Numbered from the stretch's first letter, positions 1 through 8,293 are shown. The stretch is 64,000 nucleotides of DNA from Cocleimonas flava (GCF_004339015.1 NZ_SMFQ01000002.1:559351-623350); one strand, 5' to 3'. Notes: generated from the sequence alone by a model not told the origin. A program made the numbers and translations.

Positions 1-192
1 AGTCACTGCAGAAGGTGTTTCTAGTGTCTTAGTCGTGTGAGTAGTTTCAACTTGCTGTTGTTTATTAGCATGATCATCTACATGAACATCCTCTTTAGCA
101 CCGTGATTACCAATAGATAAAAGGATTGCTATCGCACCCACGAACCATGTCGCAAGGATAGGATGCCCCATTAACCAACGAACAATATACAT
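1..192 (-). CDS. Membrane-anchored hypothetical protein, 3' end cut by window edge
   Basis: This gene was read directly from the complement of the first 192 bases: an ATG at 190-192 opens a frame that stays open to the window edge (64 codons visible). A strong ribosome binding site, AAGGAGAT, lies just upstream. The visible protein has a short N-terminal stretch, one hydrophobic segment at about residues 6-26 (rich in Leu, Ile, Ala and Val), then a polar region with Asp/His residues and Gln/Thr runs. This predicts a single-pass inner-membrane protein with the rest in the periplasm. It follows the ParA-like gene on the same strand, about 70 bases downstream, and resembles in layout the proline-rich anchored protein at 881-1798. 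I do not recognise a family and the C-terminus is not visible. Confidence 0.7.
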   Translation of the reverse strand, partial: MYIVRWLMGHPILATWFVGAIAILLSIGNHGAKEDVHVDDHANKQQQVETTHTTKTLETPSAVT

Positions 193-231
193 TTAATAAA
201 TCTCCTTAAAATAATATGTGTCTATTACACG

Positions 232-265
232 AGTTTATACTAGAAATACTATTCTAGTATAAACT
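232..265. repeat. Perfect 14-bp inverted repeat overlapping the parA-like stop codon
   Basis: Arms AGTTTATACTAGAA (232-245) and its exact complement (252-265) enclose a 6-base loop. On the minus-strand transcript the hairpin begins at the stop codon of the ParA-like gene and ends before the ribosome binding site of the next gene. It is AT-rich and is not followed by a clear U-run, so it is not a classic intrinsic terminator. It may be an mRNA 3'-end stabiliser or a weak attenuator that lowers expression of the last gene. Confidence 0.6.
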
Positions 266-884
266 AATACAATAGCTCTCCTAATTCTTCTATTTCTGCA
301 GCGGCCTTTGATTTTGCGTCCATTTCGAACACTGCCATGCCCTCACTAAACGAGCGCCTATATGCTGTTCTTTGATAAAGTCTAGGCTCTATCATTTTAA
401 TTCCTGACAAACTGTTTAATGCGTCAAAAGCATCATCTGTTTCCCTCACTGCAGTATGCGTATCTGAGCGATTCATGAAACCAATAATTTCTGGAACTAC
501 ACCAGTTTTTCTAACGTTACTTATTAATTTTAAAAAACGTTGAGTTGACCATACATCTGCCTGACTTGGTGCAACTGGAATCACGATTCTATCTGCGCGC
601 TGAAGACCTGTATTCATCGCTTCATTATCTGATATACCGATATCTACGATGACTTCAGTATGTTTACCTTCACTACCTAGCTCATTCGCATTATGAATAG
701 GTTCCAGAGTAGGCATATGACCATCTTCGGTTCTTATTTCCAGAGCATCCGTAATTGTTGCTTGCGGATCTAAATCATAAACAGACACATGTACATTTCT
801 TCGTGTGGCAACCCAAATAGATAAATTAAAGGCGACAGTACTTTTACCTGTACCACCTTTTAAGTTACCTATAACCGTTATCAT
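264..884 (-). CDS. ParA/MinD-type P-loop ATPase
   Basis: This 206-residue protein has the deviant Walker A motif of the ParA/MinD family (KGGTGKST, residues 9-16, with signature Lys9), the Asp-rich Walker A' stretch DLDPQ (37-41), and a Walker B/switch II region reading VDIGISD in place of the usual DTPPG/DxPP. Such ATPases bind ATP as dimers and use nucleoid or membrane gradients to position plasmids, chromosomes, septa or protein clusters. The length fits small orphan ParAs that have no DNA-binding N-terminal domain. Its ATG overlaps the TGA of the upstream proline-rich gene (ATGA, 881-884), which implies translational coupling. No parB or parS-like gene is adjacent. The cargo is therefore probably encoded in the operon, and the RND pump or its anchored partners are the obvious candidates. 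That link is inference. Confidence 0.85.
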   Translation of the reverse strand: MITVIGNLKGGTGKSTVAFNLSIWVATRRNVHVSVYDLDPQATITDALEIRTEDGHMPTLEPIHNANELGSEGKHTEVIVDIGISDNEAMNTGLQRADRIVIPVAPSQADVWSTQRFLKLISNVRKTGVVPEIIGFMNRSDTHTAVRETDDAFDALNSLSGIKMIEPRLYQRTAYRRSFSEGMAVFEMDAKSKAAAEIEELGELLY

Positions 885-1798
885 TTACTTTGACCTTCCA
901 ACTCTTTATTTTCTAATTCTGAATGATCTTTCTTCATAGCCTTGTTTTGTGAAGGTAACTTCATACCTTGTTGCCCCCATTGATTGGGAATTGGCGCAAA
1001 GTAGTAACTACCATTTAACTGCGGCTGTTGAGGAAAATGATAATTCGGATAAACAGGCATAGGAACATATCTATATTGCTGCATATACCTGACACCATTT
1101 GGGTTACCAGGCATCTGCATCCAAATTGGTTGACCATTAAGTTGCGTTTTAGGGCTTTCTTTCTTTAAGTTATGACCCTCAGGAGCAACTGGCATTTCCG
1201 GCTTTTGCGGTTTAGCTGTTAATTTATTGCTTGGTAGTTGTGGCGTCTTTTTTAGTTCAGGTTTTAAACGACGAATTTCAGGAGCAAAAGGCTTAACTGG
1301 TTTTTTGGCCGTTACTTCGGCAGTACTTTTAACAGGAGCCTTTATTTCTGGCTTCTTCATAGAGGAATTATCAAGCTTAGGAGCAACTGGTGCTTTTTCT
1401 GTTTGCACTGGTTTTTCTATCAAACTCTCCGGTGCTTTTGGCGCTTCAAGCTGAGGTGATAATTGAGGTGCTTGCGGTTTATTTAATGTTCCTGCAGTAC
1501 TTTTCGAAAAAGGCCCAGGAGGAGGAAGCACAGAAGACTTTAATGTAGACTTGGCATCAGAAGTAGCAGTAGCAACACTAGCTTCAATGCTTTCTGTTAA
1601 TTCTATAGTTACTTCATCTTTAGGCGAATCCTCTTTGACGAGGATTTCTACAGTCGTTTCATTAACACTTATTGATTGGTTTTTTTCCAAAGTCGACTGT
1701 TTATTATCCGCGCTACCCGTTCCAGTCATTAATATCATTACAGAAGTTACTACTGTTGCAACGACAGCAGTGAGTGCTCCTTTTTTTGCATCATTCAT
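881..1798 (-). CDS. Proline-rich, membrane-anchored hypothetical protein
   Basis: 305 residues. A short cytoplasmic start and one hydrophobic segment (about residues 9-28) are followed by a long low-complexity region rich in Pro, Lys, Ala and Glu (about 90-215). The C-terminal part is rich in Pro, Gln, Tyr and Asn (about 220-290). This predicts a single N-terminal anchor with an extended periplasmic arm, like TonB or other periplasm-spanning linkers, but there is no TonB C-terminal domain. It lies 18 bases behind the RND gene and is coupled by ATGA to the ParA-like gene. Low-complexity composition prevents family assignment. A structural or scaffolding partner of the pump is a guess from position. 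Confidence 0.75.
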   Translation of the reverse strand: MNDAKKGALTAVVATVVTSVMILMTGTGSADNKQSTLEKNQSISVNETTVEILVKEDSPKDEVTIELTESIEASVATATSDAKSTLKSSVLPPPGPFSKSTAGTLNKPQAPQLSPQLEAPKAPESLIEKPVQTEKAPVAPKLDNSSMKKPEIKAPVKSTAEVTAKKPVKPFAPEIRRLKPELKKTPQLPSNKLTAKPQKPEMPVAPEGHNLKKESPKTQLNGQPIWMQMPGNPNGVRYMQQYRYVPMPVYPNYHFPQQPQLNGSYYFAPIPNQWGQQGMKLPSQNKAMKKDHSELENKELEGQSK

Positions 1799-1816
1799 AT
1801 TCTTACTATACCTACT

Positions 1817-4800
1817 CTATATATCATTTTTTAAACGTATTCCTCTACGTTTTGGTTTTGAACTAGCCGCACTCTTCTTTGTTTCTGTTGGCTTCGTTGA
1901 TGTTTTTGGTTTGGTTTTTGGTTTGGCTGTTGTTTTTGCTTCAGTCTTCGTCTTTGGCTTCGTCTTTGACTTAGTTTTCGACGATGCCTTATTCTTGGCA
2001 TTTTTTGTTGATTTAGTTGCAGTTTTAGATTTTGCTCTCGAAGTGACTTTCATTACCTGAGAAGGCTCATCACCTTTCTTTTGCTCATCGATCCTTGCTC
2101 CGGCGCCAACAACACTTGTCTGATCTCCAGTATTTTCTTTAGCCACAACAACTGAATCATCTGATTTCAAAGGTGCTTTTTCTACTGCATGAGAGCTTAT
2201 ATCTCGTTTAAGCTTATATGATTGGTATAAACCTATTAACAAAGAAAGCAGTTTCTTTACTAAGGAGAAAATCACCCTACCTAGCACCAAAACAATAGCT
2301 ACAAATATCGATACGACTTTCTTAACACCAGAAAAGAATTTGCCTTCTTTGGCAGATGAGGTGTTCTCAAATTGATTAGATTCATTCTTCGAAAAATCGG
2401 CCTCAAAGTCGGGGGGTGTGATCACTTCTCCATCAGGCCCTACACATAATGCCTTTCCTGCGCTTATACATCCTAACGGAATCACCAAAAGTGTTAATAA
2501 GGTTGATACCAAACCACCGAAAACTAATGATACCGCCATGCCTTTAAAAATAGGGTCTGTAATAATTACCAAAGAACCGCCGATTAAAGCAAATGCTGTA
2601 ATCGCTATAGGTCGCGTCCTTGCTTCACAAGAATGTATTACTGCATCTACCACGCTCATGCCTTCGTTAATCACAGCATTTCTAGAAAAATCGACGAGCA
2701 AAATCGAGTTTCTAACGACAATTCCTGCTAGTGCAATAAAACCTATCATAGAAGTTGCGGTGAAATCCGCACCCCAAAGCCAGTGTCCGGGAATAATGCC
2801 AATTAATGTCAGTGGTATCGGAGCAATAACTATCGCTGGCAAGATGAAGTTTCCGAATAGACCAACAATTAACATATAGATCAATACAAGTGCTGCCACA
2901 AAGGCAATACCCATATCTCTGAATGTCTCAAATGTTACTGTCCATTCGCCGCCCCATTCGAAATTAGTTTTATCCGCAGTGTCTTCTCGACCAAACCAGC
3001 TACCACCAGTCACTAATGTGCCATCAGGAGATTTATAGCCCTCACCATCATTTGCTTCTGCCAATAAATCTTGCACTTGAAACATGCCATATACGGGTGC
3101 CGCTAAGTCACCGACTGTCTCTGCAGTGACAAACTCCACTGCCCGCAAGTCTTTGTGATAGATTGGCTGGTCAGCTTTTTCAGTTACAAACCTGCCAAGC
3201 TCAGACAAAGGCATTGTTTTACCCATTTGATTACTTACAGGTAATTGTATGAGTCGGTTGATTTGTGACCTTGCCGCTAACGGTATTTGCATAACAATGG
3301 GAGTTGGATCAATCAGTGCATTCTTTTTAATATCACCCAGAACAAACCCACCCATAGCCATTTCTAGAGTCACATTGATATCTTCAACGGAAATCCCATT
3401 GCGCTGGGCTTTAGCTGCATCAACCTTAAAGCGCAAAATATCGTGAGGTTCTTCTAGGAAATTATCTACATCACCTAAATTTGGTGCTTTTTCAAATATT
3501 TCCGTAATATCCCTTGCGACCTGTCTGCGTGTTTCAGCACTTGGACCATATATCTCAGCCACAACCGATTGTAGCACTGGCGGCCCTGGGGGCATTTCTA
3601 CTACTTGTATTCTTGCGCCAGCTTCTTTAGCAAGTGGAGTAAGCACTGACCTGGCTTCTTCTGCTATTTCATGGCTTGATCTATCCCTGTCATGTTTATC
3701 CGTTAACTGGATTTGAACATCCCCTTGCCAGGGTTTATCGCGTAAATAATAGTGCCTCACAAGACCATTAAAATTAAAGGGAGAGGCTGTTCCTGCATAA
3801 GTTTGAACCGCAGTTACTTCTTTAACTGCTTGCATTTTTTCTGCTATCTGGCTGACCAGATTCGCAGTTACTGGTAGTGCTGTTCCTTCAGGAAAATTCA
3901 CAACAATATTAAATTCAGGCTTATTATCCAGCGGCAGCATTTTCACCTTCACACCTTTAGTGTAAAAGAGAAGTGTACAGAGGAAGAAAACACCGATTAT
4001 TCCAAATAAGAGTAACCTTCCTTTTCTCTTATCTTGAATGATTGGAACAATTAACCCACGAAAAAACCTTTCTAGAGCAGCGGCCTGACGATGCTCTTTC
4101 TGTTCCATGACTTTCAGTTTTTTAAGGCTAGGCTTAAATTTATTCGTTAACCAAGGGGTAAAAGCAAAGGCAGCAAATAATGAGAAAAGCATTGCTACGG
4201 AGCCAAGGATTGGGATGGGAGACATATAAGGCCCCATCATCCCACTCACAAACCCCATAGGCAATAATGCAGCAATTACCGTAAATGTCGCTAAGATTGT
4301 TGGATTTCCGACCTCACGCACCGCATCAACTGCCACATCAACATCCAGGCTCTCTGAGAGTAGCCAGCGGCGGTAAATATTTTCCACCACAACAATAGCA
4401 TCATCGACCAAAATGCCGATTGAAAAGATCAAAGCAAACAAGCTAACTCGATCTATAGTCAGCCCTAAAATCCAAGCTGATAAAACCGTCACTGTTATAA
4501 CTACGGGAATGATTATGAAGGTAACTAATGACGCTCTCCAACCTAGAAACAGCAATACTAAAACTGTCACCATCAGCGTTGCTTCACCTAACTTAAATAA
4601 TAATTCATTAACCTTAGATTTTGCTGACTCACCATAATTTCTGGTAATAGCAACGTTCACATTATCCGGAATTAATCGACCTTTTAAATACTCAAGTTTT
4701 TCCAATACACGCTCTGCAACTTCAACACCGTTTGCACCGTGTTTTTTGGCAATAGCAATAGTTACCGCAGGAGCACCATGAGCCACCTCATTACCGGAGT

Positions 4801-5707
4801 CATTACTTGCAGCGCCAGTATAATAACCTACAATTTTTGTTGCTTCGCTTGGCCCTTCTTTTACTGTAGCTACGTCACGAACATACACTGGTCGCCCATC
4901 AACTACCCCGACCATCAGACGCTTTATATCAGCAGAAGACTTTAAAAAAGAGCCCGTTACTACTTGTACAAACTTGTCATTTGGCTCAACTGACCCAGCA
5001 TTTCTCTCTGAGTTTGCCATCCTGATTGTATTCGCAACCTGAGTTAAGGAAACACCGTAAGTCGCAAGCCGCTCTGGTAATATTTCAACAAGTAGTTGAT
5101 CCGTTCTGCCATCAACGATAAAACTCTGACTAGCATTAGGGACTTCGCGTAAGGTCTGCAACAAATCCAATGCAACGAGCTTCAAAGAAGCATCATCGAC
5201 GTTATTTGACCAAAGTGTTATTGAAACGACAGGGACATCATCAACCCCAACTGGCTTTACTAGAAAACCTGCGATTCCTTGCGGCATTTTATTTTTATTG
5301 GATTCAATTTTATCGTGTAATTTTACGATAGACGCTTCAAAGTTTTCACCCACTTTAAACTGAACAGTTATAAGAGCCTGACCACGAGATGACGCTGAAT
5401 AAACGTGTTTTACGCCGGTAATTTCCGACATGATTCCTTCAAGAGGTCTTGCCACCTGGCTAACAACCTCAGATGAAGTTGCCCCCGGATAGCTGACAAA
5501 AATATCAACCATCGGCACTGATATCTGAGGGTCTTCCTGCCTGGGTGTCATCTGCATTCCCAAAATACCTAAGGCGAGGAAAGCAATCAATAAAAGCAAC
5601 GCAAGTGGCGAAGTGATAAACGCTTTTGCCATACCACCGGCAAGGCCTAAAGAATGTTTAGGTATTTCTACTTTCTTTGTTCCTTGACCAGTTACGTTAT
5701 CATTCAT
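1817..5707 (-). CDS. RND-family efflux permease with long Lys-rich C-terminal extension
   Basis: 1296 residues, against about 1020-1070 for typical RND pumps. The N-terminal part is classical: TM1, a first porter loop (SYPGATSSEV), and a TM4 segment carrying the proton-relay Asp pair (GILVDDAIVVVENI), as in hydrophobe/amphiphile exporters of the AcrB/MdtB class. A second porter loop and TM7-12 follow. The usual end of the fold falls near residue 1090. Beyond it lies a linker (about 1097-1125), an additional hydrophobic stretch (about 1127-1162) and a very basic tail (about 1220-1296) built of Lys/Thr/Pro/Ser repeats, probably cytoplasmic. The membrane-fusion protein gene is 63 bases upstream; no TolC-type gene is in the operon. 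The substrate is unknown. A dispersed-repeat copy lies at the junction with the extension (2392-2420). Confidence 0.9.
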   Translation of the reverse strand: MNDNVTGQGTKKVEIPKHSLGLAGGMAKAFITSPLALLLLIAFLALGILGMQMTPRQEDPQISVPMVDIFVSYPGATSSEVVSQVARPLEGIMSEITGVKHVYSASSRGQALITVQFKVGENFEASIVKLHDKIESNKNKMPQGIAGFLVKPVGVDDVPVVSITLWSNNVDDASLKLVALDLLQTLREVPNASQSFIVDGRTDQLLVEILPERLATYGVSLTQVANTIRMANSERNAGSVEPNDKFVQVVTGSFLKSSADIKRLMVGVVDGRPVYVRDVATVKEGPSEATKIVGYYTGAASNDSGNEVAHGAPAVTIAIAKKHGANGVEVAERVLEKLEYLKGRLIPDNVNVAITRNYGESAKSKVNELLFKLGEATLMVTVLVLLFLGWRASLVTFIIIPVVITVTVLSAWILGLTIDRVSLFALIFSIGILVDDAIVVVENIYRRWLLSESLDVDVAVDAVREVGNPTILATFTVIAALLPMGFVSGMMGPYMSPIPILGSVAMLFSLFAAFAFTPWLTNKFKPSLKKLKVMEQKEHRQAAALERFFRGLIVPIIQDKRKGRLLLFGIIGVFFLCTLLFYTKGVKVKMLPLDNKPEFNIVVNFPEGTALPVTANLVSQIAEKMQAVKEVTAVQTYAGTASPFNFNGLVRHYYLRDKPWQGDVQIQLTDKHDRDRSSHEIAEEARSVLTPLAKEAGARIQVVEMPPGPPVLQSVVAEIYGPSAETRRQVARDITEIFEKAPNLGDVDNFLEEPHDILRFKVDAAKAQRNGISVEDINVTLEMAMGGFVLGDIKKNALIDPTPIVMQIPLAARSQINRLIQLPVSNQMGKTMPLSELGRFVTEKADQPIYHKDLRAVEFVTAETVGDLAAPVYGMFQVQDLLAEANDGEGYKSPDGTLVTGGSWFGREDTADKTNFEWGGEWTVTFETFRDMGIAFVAALVLIYMLIVGLFGNFILPAIVIAPIPLTLIGIIPGHWLWGADFTATSMIGFIALAGIVVRNSILLVDFSRNAVINEGMSVVDAVIHSCEARTRPIAITAFALIGGSLVIITDPIFKGMAVSLVFGGLVSTLLTLLVIPLGCISAGKALCVGPDGEVITPPDFEADFSKNESNQFENTSSAKEGKFFSGVKKVVSIFVAIVLVLGRVIFSLVKKLLSLLIGLYQSYKLKRDISSHAVEKAPLKSDDSVVVAKENTGDQTSVVGAGARIDEQKKGDEPSQVMKVTSRAKSKTATKSTKNAKNKASSKTKSKTKPKTKTEAKTTAKPKTKPKTSTKPTETKKSAASSKPKRRGIRLKNDI
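2392..2420 (+). repeat. Degenerate copy of the dispersed G-rich repeat inside the RND gene
   Basis: The plus strand reads an A-run, then CAAAGTCGGGGGGTGTG, close to the intergenic copy at 42631-42662 (CCAAAGTAGGGGGGTGGC). On the coding strand it specifies TPPDFEADF at about residues 1097-1105, exactly where the normal RND fold ends and the extra C-terminal region begins. The 3' T-run is not preserved. It may be an old insertion or chance similarity. Confidence 0.45.
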
Positions 5708-5770
5708 ATTTATTTGTTCAGTCTATTTAGAGTTATATTTGTTTCGTTTCATAGTTGAGTCATGAATGAA

Positions 5771-6946
5771 TCAAAGTACTGCTGAATCTTTGGGATACCA
5801 TCCTGAAGATGCTCCTGGAGGGGGATTATTTATAACCCGTTCTCCTACCTTCAAACCTGAAACCACAGAAACTAAACCATCACTTTGAGTTACTCCCACT
5901 CTAATTAAACGCAATGATGAGGTTTTAGTTTCTTCATCTGCCACCAACACCGTTGGCAAGCTTCGACCCGGGATTAAGGCTGTCTTGGGAATTGTAATAA
6001 CAGAATTGCCACCTGGGGTGGTATCGGGTAAAAAGATCTCCGCATACATACCGGGTGCGGCAGATACGCCTATAGGCAAATCGAATTTAACCACCACTGT
6101 ATGTCTTGAGGGGTCTGCAATAGGATATATTTGAGACACTTTTGCAATGGTGCTGTTTTTATTGCTGATTCTTACGGGAACACTCATACCTTTGACTAAG
6201 CTTGAAACCAGCATTGAAGGAACATCTGCCTGCAAACGCAAATATTTAATAAAACCAAACTTCATTAAAGGTTGTCCCGGCTGGACAGCGTCTCCCACCT
6301 CGACCATTTTACTCATGATGATACCTTCGAATGGCGCGACTGAAACGGTATCTTTTATTTTAGTATTTAATTCATTGAGCTGAGACCAAGCCATCATAAC
6401 CTGACTTTCAGCCTGAGAAACACCCGTAGCACTGTTCACCAAGTCTGAGTAACGATTATATCCTTGATCAGAGTTACCCATCATGTCATACAGAGGACGT
6501 GTCATGAAAATATCCATCATTGATGGCAGCCCCATTCCAGGCATACCATTAATACTTTTACTTTTTGGGGAAATTATTTCGCGTTGGTGCTGTGCTTGTG
6601 AATTTTTAAGTGCAGCTTGAGCCGAAGTAATTTGTGCCCATAACGTATTTCTTTTAGCCAATAACTGAGCATCATCAACCTTTGCAAGCATTGCTCCCTT
6701 GGTAAAGCCTGTCCCTACTTCACCGCCTATCGCAGTGATTTTTCCTGGCGTTTGCGCGGTTACCGTAATTTCCCTGTAAGGAACTACCGTGCTACCTAGA
6801 ATCGTTTGAGAACTTGAAATTGAGCGATTAACTGTAACAATTTCCGTTACATTTTCAGCATGGGTGAATGAAGAAAAAAAGAAAACCGGGGCAATAAAAA
6901 AACAAAGACTAGCAACAAGCATTTTATGATGTTTGCACTTCAACAT
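5771..6946 (-). CDS. RND periplasmic membrane-fusion (adaptor) protein
   Basis: I chose the ATG at 6946 because AGGAAA precedes it and it gives a clean signal peptide (cleavage near THA-EN, residue 30); an in-frame ATG at 6994 adds 16 residues. About 391 residues. The order is a first half-lipoyl motif (VTAQTPGKITAIGGEVGTG), an alpha-helical hairpin (about 90-205), a second half-lipoyl motif (APFEGIIMSKMVEVGDAVQPGQPL), then beta-barrel and membrane-proximal domains. This is the HlyD/AcrA fold that joins an RND pump to an outer-membrane channel. The hairpin tip carries a Met-rich insertion with seven Met between residues 135 and 156, which hints at soft-metal contact but proves nothing. It is first in the operon with the RND gene. 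Confidence 0.88.
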   Translation of the reverse strand: MLKCKHHKMLVASLCFFIAPVFFFSSFTHAENVTEIVTVNRSISSSQTILGSTVVPYREITVTAQTPGKITAIGGEVGTGFTKGAMLAKVDDAQLLAKRNTLWAQITSAQAALKNSQAQHQREIISPKSKSINGMPGMGLPSMMDIFMTRPLYDMMGNSDQGYNRYSDLVNSATGVSQAESQVMMAWSQLNELNTKIKDTVSVAPFEGIIMSKMVEVGDAVQPGQPLMKFGFIKYLRLQADVPSMLVSSLVKGMSVPVRISNKNSTIAKVSQIYPIADPSRHTVVVKFDLPIGVSAAPGMYAEIFLPDTTPGGNSVITIPKTALIPGRSLPTVLVADEETKTSSLRLIRVGVTQSDGLVSVVSGLKVGERVINNPPPGASSGWYPKDSAVL

Positions 6947-7331
6947 TATTAGTTTTCCTATTATTAATTCCACGTCGGCTCCTATACTGGGCAATTAGCT
7001 ATTTGAAATCCCCATGAAATTTCACAACACTAAGCTACAGGAGTACCACCCGACTGTTAAAGCAAAACTGATAGAGCCCTTTAAAAGATAGACAACAGTC
7101 AGTTGTTTTCTGCCATTAACCCTTTCATTTGGAGGATACAAGGGTTAACCGCACAAATATTGCTGTTTTTACTATAGCTTCTAAATAAGCATATTTCCAG
7201 CACAAATCTAGTTCCATAAGGGATAGAAGAGATGAGTTTTATTCTTATTTTTAGGTATTTAGGTATTTAGGTATTTAGGTATTTAGGTATTTAGGTATTT
7301 AGGTATTTAGGTATTTAGGTATTCTGAAAAA
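6947..7331. other. Intergenic region between gspJ and the RND operon
   Basis: 385 bases with no credible gene. It should hold the promoter of the minus-strand RND operon, but I see no convincing -35/-10 pair. It contains a perfect 9-bp inverted repeat (TTAACCCTT at 7116-7124, complement at 7140-7148; 15-base loop) and the 8-bp tandem array at 7253-7323 directly behind the gspJ stop codon. A gspK gene, expected after gspJ in many type II secretion operons, is absent. Confidence 0.7.
7253..7323. repeat. Tandem array of 8-bp unit AGGTATTT (about 9 copies)
   Basis: AGGTATTT is repeated without error for about 71 bases and ends 8 bases before the gspJ stop codon (7332-7334). The perfect identity points to recent slippage, so copy number is probably variable between strains. 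The unit is 8 bp and the array is non-coding, so length changes would not alter a reading frame but could alter mRNA 3'-end structure or spacing to the RND operon promoter region. Confidence 0.95.
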
Positions 7332-7925
7332 TTAGCGAATTGGAAATAATCTAATTATCTTACCCCAGTACTTGTGCTCCAGCGTAACCTCAACAGCAAC
7401 TGGAAGCGCTTTGAGGTCACTCCAGTTTGATTGCCATTGGTCTTTATCGTCCAGCAACCTCAATTCTAATGACTCCACACCCGTCAACAAAGTCATTTCA
7501 ACAGGTTCAAGATCAATATGATCTATGTATGCCCAGCTGTTTCTTGTTAGTACATCTTCTTCAAGATCATAACGTACCCGCTCTAAAGAACTCTTGGCTA
7601 AAGCCAACGGGTTCGAAACACCTGCTTTGGTAAATTCTAAAATGCCTTCAGAGTCATCTGAGTCTAAACCATAAGAAAAAGCAGGCTTAACTTCATCCGC
7701 ATCATAACCAGTCTTTCTCGGTCGACTTACAACCTGACGTATATCTTTTTCTAAAAACAGCATGGTTCGCTGCAATTCTTTTAGTTTCTGTTCTTGCTCA
7801 GTGATAGCCTGATTACTTGTCAGCATATTAGACAATCCAGCATATGCAGTAATTGCCATAAAAGAAAAAATACTCATGGCAACCAAAAGCTCAAGAAGCG
7901 TAAAACCTTTTGCTGCTGATTTCAT
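7332..7925 (-). CDS. gspJ: Type II secretion minor pseudopilin GspJ
   Basis: 197 residues. The N-terminus KGFTLLELLVAMSIFSFMAI is a class III prepilin leader, with cleavage after Gly and Glu at mature position 5, followed by the hydrophobic helix. The length and the LERVRYDLE...TRNSW region fit GspJ, a tip pseudopilin that forms a complex with GspI and GspK in the inner membrane and periplasm. It overlaps gspI by ATGA (7922-7925), so the genes are translationally coupled. It is the last gene of the gspGHIJ group here; no gspK follows, and the other gsp components must be elsewhere. Confidence 0.9.
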   Translation of the reverse strand: MKSAAKGFTLLELLVAMSIFSFMAITAYAGLSNMLTSNQAITEQEQKLKELQRTMLFLEKDIRQVVSRPRKTGYDADEVKPAFSYGLDSDDSEGILEFTKAGVSNPLALAKSSLERVRYDLEEDVLTRNSWAYIDHIDLEPVEMTLLTGVESLELRLLDDKDQWQSNWSDLKALPVAVEVTLEHKYWGKIIRLFPIR

Positions 7926-8293
7926 GGCTTAGTTAAAAAGCCCACAACGGTTACAAATGGATCTAGATCATCTTTACTCTCGCCCCACACTGACAACTCA
8001 ACTCGCTTCACCTTCTCATCATCAGTTTCTATGGTATTTTGCTCCCAATTCCACTTTCTATCAGACATTTCAGATTCACCTTTAACTTTTCCTGTTTTAG
8101 GCCATTCAGAACTAAGTCGTAATTCTGTTATCTTGTTCATCGCAACCCAGCCAGCAAATGTTTTATCTGTCATTCTCGAGGTGTTTTGCGCAGCATTTTC
8201 AATGACTTTGATTGCTCCCCCCATTGCTACCGCAACAACAAACAGCGCAACCATAACCTCTAAAAGCGTAAAACCAGCGTTATTATTTTTCAT
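7922..8293 (-). CDS. gspI: Type II secretion minor pseudopilin GspI
   Basis: 123 residues, the usual size for GspI. The prepilin leader motif AGFTLLEVMVALFVVAVAMG is present at the N-terminus, and the conserved MNKITELRL region (W..MNK) follows the helix, which is characteristic of GspI. It serves as a tip component of the pseudopilus that pushes exoproteins through the outer-membrane secretin. It overlaps gspH by 11 bases upstream and gspJ by 4 bases downstream. Confidence 0.92.
   Translation of the reverse strand: MKNNNAGFTLLEVMVALFVVAVAMGGAIKVIENAAQNTSRMTDKTFAGWVAMNKITELRLSSEWPKTGKVKGESEMSDRKWNWEQNTIETDDEKVKRVELSVWGESKDDLDPFVTVVGFLTKP

Noticed and set aside
1551-2060. 169-codon plus-strand ORF opposite the proline-rich and RND genes
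   Set aside because: It is the complement of Lys/Pro-rich coding sequence, giving a Phe/Val/Leu-rich shadow.
7253-7323. CRISPR-like array
   Set aside because: The 8-bp unit has no spacers and no cas genes are present.
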